A DNA stretch of 64,000 nt from Aplectana chamaeleonis (Eukaryota > Nematoda > Chromadorea > Rhabditida > Cosmocercidae): assembly GCA_029168955.1 (NCBI GenBank), contig JAPDOI010000274.1, positions 744,001-808,000 on the forward strand. The letters are read 5' to 3'. The first letter of the stretch is position 1. Each line of letters begins with the position of its first letter. The notes below the pieces were generated by a model, which was not told the origin of the DNA, ran no database searches, and saw nothing but the letters and a program-made list of their open reading frames with translations. Made by a program: the position numbers and the translations under genes. Shown piece after piece: positions 55,501 through 64,000 of the stretch.

Positions 55501-55700
55501 AAGGCCTATTCCGATGGTTCCCACCACGGTCTCCGTGTGCGGGACCCCTCCCCCCTCTAGCCGTGAGGACCACCTCCTCAGCTGCCAAAATTATTCTTCG
55601 GCTTCTGAGTGATCCCTCAAAGGTGACTTTAAGTCACCTTCCAGGATCGGCCTCGAAATGCCGAGTGAGCATTCAGTGCGATGGAGCGCCTTTTATACCC
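55500..55700 (-). promoter_or_regulatory. GC-rich module with TATA box, second copy
   Basis: GGTATAAAAGG on the minus strand at 55699-55689, followed by sequence homologous to the copy at 50560-51035 (AATGCTCACTCGGCATT, GGCCGATCC, GGAAGGTGACTT). It sits between two minisatellite blocks inside the hAT-like element. Confidence 0.45.
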
Positions 55701-55779
55701 TTCGTTTTGTTTACTCTGAACGATACTGATACCAGAAAAGAACTCATCAATGATTGACAAGTTTCACCGTGTAAAATTT

Positions 55780-56080
55780 GAGCGGGCGGTTCGCTGGCTA
55801 TCAAAGCAGTGGCGGGCGGATCGCTTGCTATCAAAGCAGTGGCGGGCGGGTCGCTAGCTATCAAAGCACTTGCGGGGGATCGCTGGCAGGTGGCGGGCGG
55901 ATAGCCGCTTTAGAGCTTGCCGGCGATCCGCCCGCTAGCGTGATCAGCTTCCCCAGGTGCCGCTATCCGTCCGCGAAAACGCAGCGATCCGCCCGGCGAG
56001 GCCACGATTGGCAGCGATCCGCCCGCAACTTGCTGGCGTACCGCCCGCAGAGGCCTTGATTGCCAGCGGTCAGACCGCAC
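55780..56080. repeat. Second minisatellite block
   Basis: GGGCGGATCGCTNGCTATCA units with AAGCAGTG spacers run to about 55915, then the opposite orientation (GCGATCCGCCCG) to 56050. Same motif as 55300-55500. Confidence 0.8.
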
Positions 56081-56259
56081 CTATTGTCGGAGTTGTTAGT
56101 GCCTACATGGCCGCTAGCATAGGCGGCGTTTCCTTTCAATGTTTTGCCGAGATTTGCCGGAAAAATAACAAAAATTCCGGCAAAAGACAAACGGCACACA
56201 AGTCCCAAAAATAGCCGGCAAACGACAAACGGCAATTGCCGCACATCCCTGATCAAAAT

Positions 56260-56464
56260 CCCGTGGAGCCTCCCACTTATGAAGCAGGGAAGGCCACCGC
56301 TCACCAGGTCTTTGCTACTTCTCATGTTCCATGCTATCATTCGTTTGAATCTGCATCTCATTGTCAAATTGAACTTCCATACTCTCACTTCTTCCTGAAC
56401 TCACAATGCGGTTCATCCCAAAACGCTGAACATGATTGCGGTAGAATATTCGTGTCCCTGCTTA
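56260..56464. other. Unassigned stretch
   Basis: Between the hAT-like element and a Harbinger-like MITE. An open frame continues across both and resembles nothing. Confidence 0.35.
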
Positions 56465-56842
56465 GGCGCTATTCATACTTCTCAACGCCAGCTCAACACG
56501 CGTGGCGTAAGTGTATGAATACGTTCTACTCGCTTCACGCGTTTGCGGATACTATGAAAACTCTAGCGGCGACGCCATGGAGGAGCAGTCAAAAGTTGAC
56601 CTTAATTTTTTCGAACAATCACCTTCTCTATACGCGTTCACCATCACGGAGGGAGAGCACTGTACTGGAATTAATAATTATGAAACGGAGTGATATTGAT
56701 GATGGATCTATAATGAAAATGACGAAAAAGTCATTTACGGCCTTCGCCGCCATGGAGGGGCGAGTCAGGCCATTCATACTCCAACGCCACACCCGTGCGT
56801 CACGTGCGTGCCGCACTAGCGTTGAGTTGTATGAATAGCGCC
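56465..56842. mobile_element. Harbinger-like MITE, TTA duplication
   Basis: TTA at 56462-56464 and 56843-56845; the ends are GGCGCTATTCATAC and its exact complement GTATGAATAGCGCC. TCTAGCGGCGACGCCATGGA and AATGAAAATGACGAAAA in the interior are shared with 24569-24919. Confidence 0.85.
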
Positions 56843-56845
56843 TTA

Positions 56846-57883
56846 GCTATCCAACGTTTGTGAGAGGTCTACTAACGACAATTTCTGTATTACATATAAC
56901 CGATTATGAACCCTTCCCAACATTTCAGAGCAGTTTATCGGCTAATGTCACATCTTTTGTTACCTGTCAAGTGAGCATTCGCCGTTCTCTACTAGTGTTT
57001 CGTCCAATGTTTTGTGGTAATCCCTAGAAAGCTCCTCTTACCCACAGTTAGCCACGTCACATTCTCTGACTGACTACGTATGCCTTAACTAGTCCATAGT
57101 AGACTCCTTTAGGACGTGATGTTTGATCGACTATGATGTTTTTCTCTGCTTCCGTTCACACCATATCAATCAATCTTCTGATTGTTTACCTAAAGCATTG
57201 CTGACTATCGTCCTCGAGGATTTCCATCCGCATCGTAGCGTAATCGATGTTTTTGCTGTTTTGTCTGATGTGATGTGCTGAACACAATTTGAGGAAGAGG
57301 GCCAAAGGGAAATCGACTGGCTTGCCCGGAGTAACCTCATTCCTCTCCTGCGCAGGACGGCGCTTATTTTTCCGATTGATTTTGCAGATGTCCTCTTGCA
57401 TTTGGAATAGGTACCGGCATACCTCTTTGAATTTGTCGTTTATGTAACTCGATTATCCGTTTTTAAACGCAACCTCTGTAGTGGGAAATTTATTGTGGAT
57501 TATGGGGGATTGCTTGCTGTGGACCTTTTTTTTCAATGTCTTCTGACAGTAAGCTGAGTACACTTGCAGCCTGTGAGGCTCAGCTTCACGTGGGACCTGG
57601 AGCGAAGAGTAAAATTATATCTGCGGTGTTTCATTTTGATTTTGTAGTAACGCGCTTTTGGAACCCGTTATAAGGCAGGAGAGTTTTTTTTCAGTGATTT
57701 TAGAATGCATAAAATTCGGGTTGACACAAAGCAGCGAACCTACAGTTCTACAGAAAACAGAAAAAAGTCACAAAAACTCCCTCGAAACTTAAATAAGCAG
57801 CAAAAATTGAAAGTCGATCACGTTTGCTCAGTGCTCACCATATTAATTTCTCACGATTAATTTCTTTCTCACATTTTCTCACA
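56846..57883. other. Mostly unassigned; one possible minus-strand exon
   Basis: On the minus strand about 90 codons are open from about 57465 to 57186, including FQMQEDICKINRKNKRRPAQ and FPLALFLKLCSAHH. They end at TTTAG|GTAAAC, a good splice donor. No acceptor or start is certain and the peptide is not recognised. Confidence 0.3.
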
Positions 57884-58901
57884 AGACCTTTTCAACACTA
57901 ACAAGGGAACCACAATAAGTCATAGTGACCATTCCAAATGAAATGTACTTTTCTAGAACCACTTTCGGACGAAAAGTCCAAAAATGCCCATCGCAGCTGC
58001 CTAGACCCACTCTGAAAAAAGTTATAGGCATTTTTTCTCTGATTTTCGTACTTATTGTACCCTCCAAAAAGCGCATGATTTTTACGAAAATCTGGAAACG
58101 GACCTCATAATCGTGTTCAGCGCCCAAAACTACCCCACTAAGCAAAGTTAGGTTGGAGGAATATTCCAGATTTGACTAAAAATTCGCTTTGGGGGGGGGG
58201 TTGTTTGGGGTGCTCATCACGAATCTGAGGTTCATTTATCGATTTTCCGAAGTTTTCAACTGTATTCGTTCACAGATTCCCATCGGGAGAGAATCTGATG
58301 GCAAATCACAACTTTTGAAAATTTCCGGAGTGCTTCTATAGAATATGCTCAAGTTATTTCTCTAAGGGTTATTTGGAGTGCTGAACACGAATCTGATGTC
58401 GGTTTATCGATTTTTGGCAGCTTACGGTAGATTACGGTAGGTATACGGTAGTTTGGTCAAAATCTCAGATTTCTCTCAAAGTTTCTATGTGGGGGTTATT
58501 TGGGGTGCTGATTACGAATTCGATGTCCATTTGTCGATTATCGGAATATTGAGGTAGGTTTTGCCTCCTAAATGGCATGTTACTGACCGTAGCTTACAGT
58601 AAACCTTAAAATTTCTACAAGTGAACCCCAGATTCTTGTTCAGCACTCCAGATTACCCCTACATACATGTTTTTAGCAGAATCCGAAGAAAAATTTAAAA
58701 ACACCCTAAAAATTCCATGGGGTACCCTTACCTTGCCGCGAAGCTTTAAAAAAACGCTCATAACTTTTTTCAGAGTGGGTCTAGGCAGCTGCGATGGGTA
58801 TATTCGGACTTTTCGTCCGAAAATGGTTCTAGAAAAGTACATTTCATTTGGAATGGTCACTATGACTTATTGTGGTTCCCTTGTTAGTGTTGAAAAGGTC
58901 T
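57884..58901. mobile_element. 1-kb inverted-repeat element, best-preserved copy of the 'gctgaacac' family
   Basis: AGACCTTTTCAACACTAACA at the left and its exact complement at the right; the arms match almost perfectly for over 150 bases (GGGAACCACAATAAGTCATA, GCAGCTGCCTAGACCC). The interior contains the GTGTTCAGCGCCC and CGGTAGGTATACGGTAG blocks. Target duplication not identified. Confidence 0.8.
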
Positions 58902-58909
58902 GGATTTGG

Positions 58910-59030
58910 GCAAAGTTGTTTCATCATGCGATGAAGTGTAAATTCGCCACCGGTGGTTTCTTTCCGCTATTCACCGGGCGCGAATTTACCCGTCATCGCA
59001 CGATGAAACAGTTTTACCTAAAAACGGGTT
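58910..59030. repeat. Hairpin next to the inverted-repeat element
   Basis: GTTTCATCATGCGATGA...GTAAATTCGC pairs with GCGAATTTAC...TCATCGCACGATGAAAC; the stem is about 45 bases with mismatches. Confidence 0.65.
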
Positions 59031-59357
59031 CCCTCATGAAATTTTCCGGCCTTTCTTGATATGATTGGAACCAATAGGTCGCTCTGAAGGAGATGTATTT
59101 TTTTTCAAAATTCAGATTGGGGCTCTTCGAAGCAGGTTACAGGCAAAAGACGCTTTTTTAGCCAGCTTTTCCCATTTCGTCCCTTTTTCTCCCCTTGTTA
59201 GCAGCGGTGTTGCAAAACGACGGCACGAACAGAGAAGGCGTCCTGGTATTGAGAGCTGACAAAACCCGAGCTTCCGAAAGATACCGATACAAATTTCGCG
59301 AATTGGACGTATCCTGCGAGTGAAAGCTTGGGAGTCAATAAATATATATTGACTCTT
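59031..59357. other. Unassigned stretch
   Basis: No recognised feature apart from a TATATATT run near 59343. Confidence 0.4.
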
Positions 59358-59426
59358 TACAGTCGGCACGAATCGCTCTGATACTTTGCGTTCCTTATTG
59401 TAAGTTGGCGCAAACTCGGTGCACAT

Positions 59427-61241
59427 CAGGGATGAGCGGAATTCCTTCCGATTTCCGAATTCCGATTTCCGAAAAAAGCATTGAAATGCGGAAAAAATCG
59501 GAAACAACCAAAAGATTTTAAAATTTTTTTTGCCAAATCCCTAGAGGGATATTTCGGACGCTAAATTCGAATTCGAGGTCCGTCGTCATTTTTCACAACG
59601 TCAGGGGTGGTAGTAAGTGGTTTTTCAACGCGACTTAACCACCACTTCTGAGAGTGTGCAGACGTGTGCAGGATGTGCGCAGGACCCAGTGGGAGTGCAC
59701 AGGATGTGTGCAAGACCTAAGTGGGAGTGTGTAGGACGAGCGCAGAATGTGTGCAGGACCCCAGTGGGAGTGTGCAAGACGTGTGCAGGAACCCACTGGA
59801 GGTGTGCAGGATGTGTGCAGGACGTGTAGGATGTGTGCAGGACGTTTTTTCGTCAGGGGGAAAATACCAAGTGAGAGTGTGCAGGACCTAAGTGGGAGTG
59901 TGTAGGATGAGCGCAGAATGTGTTCAGGACCTCAGTGAGAGTGTGCAGGATGTTTGCAGGGCCCAATGAGAGTTCACAGGATGTGTGCAGAATCCCAGTG
60001 GGAGTGTGTAGGAGAGGTAGGGGCCTCTATGGAAGAGTGCAGATTGTGTGCTGGACCCCAGTGGGAGTGTGCAGGACGTGTGCAGGATGTTTTCAAGACC
60101 CAGTGGGAGTATGCAGGATGTGTGAAGGACCCCACTGAGAGTGTGCAGAATGTGTGCAGGACCTCTCATCGAAGTCTCGATCTTTTCTCAGACTTCCTGC
60201 ACACTTCCAATGAAATCCTGCACATACATATCTCACGACTTCCGGCACACTTTCAGTGAAGTCCTGTGCACAATCCCCGATTCCCTGCACACTCCCAGTA
60301 TTGTGCTTCTGCGCACGTTCTATGACGTCTGCGCACTTCCATTGGGGTCCCGTTAACATCCTGCACACCCCCAGTGGGTTTACGCACACAATCTGCTTTA
60401 TTCCATATAAGCCCTACCCCTCCTGCACACTCTCTCTGGGGTCCTGCGCCAATTCTTCAACGTCACCTTTTCCAAAACACCTTTTCCACTACGGCTTGCG
60501 TACTCTTCAGCAGAATCAAGCGGAATCAAGTGTCATCGTATGAGATCTCGAGTTGAGTTCGCTCAAAACTGCAACTTAACACGAGTTTACGGAGAAAATG
60601 GAAATCGTGTATGAAGGTAGAAAATGATAGATAGCTTTCGTAAAAGCATTACGGAGCACTTTTTCCAAAGCTAGTCTTCTTCTCCCTCATTTACGCACTA
60701 CTACCATTTTTGCTGTGAGCTCGCGTTAAGTTGGAGTTTTGCGCAAACTTAATGCGAGCTGAAAGTAGTTCGGAAAACCAACAGAATTTTTTTCTAAATC
60801 ATTTTTTTTTCTAAAAGAAACGGAATAAACCATTTTCTAGAGATGGTTTTTACACTATGCTTATCTAGTGGCTCATAACGTGGCATGCGAGCTCGTAATT
60901 TCAACGATTTTTGACTTCCTGCCTAGAAATCGTCGAATGAATAGCTTGCGCTAAGCTGCACTTTACTGAGAAGTTGCCGCGATTTGACTCACCCTCTCAG
61001 AACCTTTCACTACCAACCCAGGGTTGATTGTGTTCACACGAAAATTTTACAATTAAAAAGGATAAGCCCAAGTTTTTTGGTTGGCACAGTCACCAGGGGA
61101 GGGTTAAGAATTTCGGTGAATGTATTTCCGATTTCCGATGGTTTTTGGCGTTCCGATTTCCGAATTCCGATTTCCGGAATCGAGAAGGTCCTTCTGATTT
61201 CCGATTTCCGAAGTTCAGAACAAAGTTTCCGCTCATCCCTG
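59427..61241. mobile_element. hAT-like element with opposed minisatellites, GTGCACAT duplication
   Basis: GTGCACAT at 59419-59426 and 61242-61249 flanks CAGGGATGAGCGGAA...TTCCGCTCATCCCTG. CCGATTTCCGAA motifs follow each end. The interior has a minisatellite in one orientation, then in the other. No transposase. Same terminal repeats as the 211-bp element at 42512. Confidence 0.92.
59640..60440. repeat. 'gtgtgcaggac' minisatellite in two orientations
   Basis: From 59640 to about 60165 units of GTGTGCAGGACCCAGTGGGA type (23-30 bases, variable) repeat about 15 times. From about 60185 to 60440 the complement type (TCCTGCACACTTCCA) repeats about eight times, more diverged. Confidence 0.85.
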
Positions 61242-61330
61242 GTGCACATACGTTATAACATACGTGCCCCGAGTTTGCGCCAATGCACTATAAAGAACGC
61301 AAAGAATCAGGGTGATTCGTGTCGACTGTA

Positions 61331-63507
61331 CATACCACTTTTCCCTTCCATAGTTTTCGCGCTTTTTTTTCAGAGAAGGACATTGGTTGACGAAAATGGG
61401 CCAAAAAACTGGAAAATTGCCTCGCATCCCTGGGTGGCTTTGTCCAACAAGCAGCACCCTCACTGTTCTGCCCTTTGATCGTTTTCCATATTGCAAAGCA
61501 CGTTGTTTACCCACCCGATCGATTGAATCGGACAATGAATTATTAAGCAATATTGGATATTTCTCGTTTGCACTCGTGCCAAATGATTTTGGTACCATCA
61601 AATGCTCCGCTCTTTTTTTTTCAAGATTTCTTGACTCGAAAGTGGGTTTCTAAATATGGTCGGCTCCGAACCACCTCATTCACTCCATCCACAGTTTTTT
61701 TATTAATTGCCTCTGAAGGAACAACCCAAAAATATGCGGAAGGATGCTAGATGGGCAAATATTTTAAGCATGGTGGGTCTTTAACAAAAACGCGGTCCAC
61801 TTTTTCAGAGGAACTCCTTGCCCTTTTCCAAAAGGAAACATAAAAATTGAGCACTCATCAAGCTTGTTCTCAATTCGATGGAATCACGGAGTATGCGAAA
61901 GGTCGTGAGAACTGGTCCGCGTCGCGGTTTTCCGGGCTTTTGTACCTAGTAATAAGCTGTGTTTTACAATCTATATTTGTGTTGAAGATTAAATTTTTAG
62001 GCCCTTTAACTCTACCGGTTCCGAAAGGGGTAGGAAACTCCGGTTTGGTGCGAATTCTCTATGGGAAAAAATAAGTCGCGGACCAGTTTTTCGACAACGA
62101 CCTCCCCAAAAAGAAACGTCGGAGTTCATTTTGTGGATTGGGGGTTAGAAAAGGCCTCTTTTACTCACTACTTTCGGGAAACAGGCGTGTTATATGTGTA
62201 CCTGGATATGCTCCTCATGAAAGCTGAAAAAAAGTTTAACAATTTGACCTGTTCATTATTTGTTACTTTCATCCCTTTCAGTGACAATCCTTCCGCCCAC
62301 CAGCAGAAAGTTGCAACTTCCTATGTTTGGTACACAAACGGTTTCATCGGCTCAACAAACAGTTCCTTTGAGAGCAAGGAGATGGAGTGAGAGCACTTGA
62401 CCTCGCGTACTTGTGGCGCGTTTTTACCATTTCTTCGTCATCAGAACTCTTCTCGGTTACCGAACATTCGTTTAAATGAATAATCTTAAGAAAGAAAATG
62501 ATTGTAAACATTGCCTTGAAGTTCGACTTTGAACCATTCCATTTTTCATTGCTTTGAGAAGCTTTCAGTTTTTTAGCGCCTTCGAAACGACGAAGCCTAA
62601 ACCACCATAATTGCCAGTGAGGCCCAGTCGAAATCAAGATTTTAATGAAGATTATAGCAGCTTATATTTTAGCAGTTTCTCTTTTTTCTCTTGTATTTGC
62701 AAAACTTATGCCCTCCTGCTAGTATTAAAAGCCAATGTCTTCAGAATTCTTCAAAAATTAAAGAGAATGGCTTCATCTTGAAAACTGTTTTCAGGTGAAG
62801 TTTGGCTGTAGCTTCTCTCGAGAAAATTAATGACATCTCCATGAATTCATTCGAACTATCCATTTCTGATGCGAATCACGGCATTGAAAGGGAGAATAAA
62901 AAAAGCCGATTCAGAAAAAGAGAAAGAGAATCATTGAGGGAAGTCCCTGCTACGTAAATTAATAAAAGTAAGATAACGCTAAATATTCCTCGCAAAAAAA
63001 ACTTTTCTGAACCTTGGAAAGTTCCTTCTTTTAATAATAGCGAGGAAAGTTGTTGGTTTGCATATGTACCTCAGTATGCTCGAAATTCTCCGTGTGAAGT
63101 GGTATTTGCTTAGCGCCAGCCTGCCGATGTGCCCTTGGTCCTCGATTTGTGCTCCTCGTTCTCTCGCCTCGTGCTCAAAACGCCTTTTCGGCTCTGCGTT
63201 TGCGTCACTCGCGCCTTGTTCGCTATCGCTGCGACGGTGGCGGTGTGTGTTCGAAGTAACCCATCCATTCATCATCTGAAGACCACTTCCACCCAGCTGC
63301 TGCTATCTCTTACCACATTAGGTGCTACGGCTCATTCCCGCATTGCTGCTGCCCCGACGCAACAATTAGTACGTCGCATTCGCACGCCATCCGGTTTATC
63401 GCGACGGCCAGGCCACCCCTCCCGATCCTCGCTCTCGTTCTATTCTTCTGACTGCTTTACTGTCTGTCTGTTGATCAACTCATTCATCTCTATTCTGTTA
63501 TAGCACA
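61331..63507. other. Repeat remnants, then a probable 5' flank of the last exon
   Basis: 62335-62520 is a partial A-type TTAA element (CAACAAACAGTTCC, GTAAACATTGCCTTGAAG end). 61985-62100 is related to 230-345. From about 63110 the sequence turns C- and G-rich without repeats and ends at a TTATAG acceptor just before the ATG at 63508, compatible with a 5' UTR. Confidence 0.45.
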
Positions 63508-63531
63508 ATGGCCACAGCAATCGTGCGTCAG
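63508..63531 (+). CDS. Candidate first coding exon (MATAIVRQ) of an unidentified gene
   Basis: Eight codons from an ATG whose context is CACAATGG, after a TGTTATAG acceptor (either an intron in the 5' UTR or a trans-splice site) and before a CAG|GTAAAT donor in phase 0. No family can be read from eight residues. It is proposed because acceptor, start and donor are all close to consensus within 35 bases and the upstream region is repeat-free. Same donor phase as 39550. Confidence 0.45.
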
Positions 63532-64000
63532 GTAAATCCCCTTTCTCATCTAGAAAGTGTTTCACGTCATTCTCAGACTTTGAAATGAGAAACTTCCTGG
63601 TTTTCGGTACCATTACTTGAAGCGTAGAGAGTGGTATTCATTCGCTCTCTCCTTACAGGAGTGAGCTGCAGCTCACCCAATTAGATAAAGAAATTATAAT
63701 ATCAATGTTAATTAAACATTTGTGTATTTTTAATCATTATTCGACTACGATAGGAGCTAGTCAAGTTAAGAACCAATTTTGAAGGTATTGTCGATTAAAT
63801 AAAGCCCTTTGTAGTCGAATAAAAGCCTAATAAGTACCAATCTTGAGAAAGTTCTCTCGAACTTGGTTCTTATTTGACTTTTATTCGACTATAAAGTGGA
63901 ACTCTTCCCAAATTGATTCTTAGCTTGGCTAGCTCTTGGGGACTAATCGAATTGAAAATCAGGTAGTTGATGGAGAATGAACACAGTCATTTCACTAGGC
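63532..64000. other. Probable intron with a fold-back element
   Basis: 63749-63945 folds back: GGAGCTAGTCAAGTTAAGAA pairs with TTCTTAGCTTGGCTAGCTC, with an inner pair around TAGTCGAATAAAA/TTTTATTCGACTA. At 63664-63679 GTGAGCTGCAGCTCAC is a perfect 16-base palindrome. Confidence 0.5.

Larger units (their letters stand above)
53231..56251. mobile_element. hAT-like element carrying opposed minisatellites
   Basis: ATCAACAT (53223-53230) and ATCAAAAT (56252-56259) are an 8-bp duplication with one change. The ends are CAGGGATGTGCGGCAA and TTGCCGCACATCCCTG. CGGCAAACGGCAAA motifs follow each end. Inside: an array of CGTTCG motifs, a smaller hAT-like element, an old repeat, two minisatellite blocks and a TATA-bearing module. 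No transposase found. 3021 bp. Confidence 0.82.
59358..61330. mobile_element. Palindromic MITE split by a hAT-like element
   Basis: TACAGTCGGCACGAATC...TTGGCGCAAACTCG (59358-59418) and CGAGTTTGCGCCAA...GATTCGTGTCGACTGTA (61255-61330) are the two arms of a copy of the 3634-3779 family, TA at both ends. The GTGCACAT at its centre is duplicated around the insert. Confidence 0.85.

Noticed and set aside
55778..56059. Glycine-serine repeat protein frame
   Set aside because: It is a translation of the minisatellite units; opposite-strand frames are open as well.
59617..60169. Cysteine-rich repeat peptide and its reverse, and a CRISPR-like look of regular repeats
   Set aside because: Units vary in length and sequence and have no constant spacer pattern; it is a eukaryotic minisatellite inside a transposon.
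63129..63503. 124-codon frame before the last candidate exon
   Set aside because: Serine, leucine and arginine rich from CT-rich 5' flank sequence, and it ends before the proposed start; more likely 5' UTR or promoter.

Overview
The window is a piece of a nematode nuclear genome. Two things point there. An elongation factor 2 gene is split by introns and its protein is almost identical to rhabditid nematode EF-2. A 21-base stretch at 48044 is identical to the nematode SL1 spliced leader. The long, repeat-filled introns and the mix of mariner, Tc3-like, RTE, Ty3/Gypsy-like and short palindromic elements would fit a clade V (strongylid/hookworm-like) genome, but the species cannot be named from sequence alone.

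Genes are sparse. On the + strand, 4020-9704 holds the last four exons of EF-2 (559 codons, about the C-terminal two thirds); the GTPase-domain exons lie upstream of the window. Two short candidate first exons, at 39322-39550 and 63508-63531, both end on a phase-0 donor and may be alternative starts of one + strand gene that continues to the right. No tRNA, rRNA or CRISPR array was recognised.

The rest is mostly transposable elements, many inserted into each other. In order: a decayed CR1/Jockey-like LINE (945-2990); EF-2 with element-filled introns; a chimeric TTAA element (10470-11548); a 936-bp palindrome (11861-12796) abutting a Tc3-like transposon (12795-18847) whose small transposase intron was invaded by an RTE-type LINE; a hAT-like element (23090-25321); a large nested block (27655-38646) containing a Ty3/Gypsy-like retrotransposon that is itself interrupted; a fold-back mariner (42195-43148); three TTAA elements joined end to end (48783-50230); and two hAT-like elements carrying inverted minisatellite blocks (53231-56251 and 59427-61241).

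Many element boundaries are supported by target-site duplications read directly from the sequence: 8 bp (GTGCACAT, ATCCCAAG, GTAGGAAC, TTTTATAC, TTTAATAT, and ATCAACAT/ATCAAAAT), 5 bp for the LTR element (CTAAC), 14 bp for the RTE, TTAA for a family of about ten elements, TA for Tc/mariner types, and TTA or TAA for Harbinger-like ones. These allow a relative insertion order to be worked out.

The most unusual signals are SL1-derived sequences (48044, and inside a repeat family at 38182 and 16745), hAT-like elements built around opposed minisatellites, a TATA-containing GC-rich module present twice, and a GC-rich inverted-repeat element with an unrecognised open frame (44631-45196).
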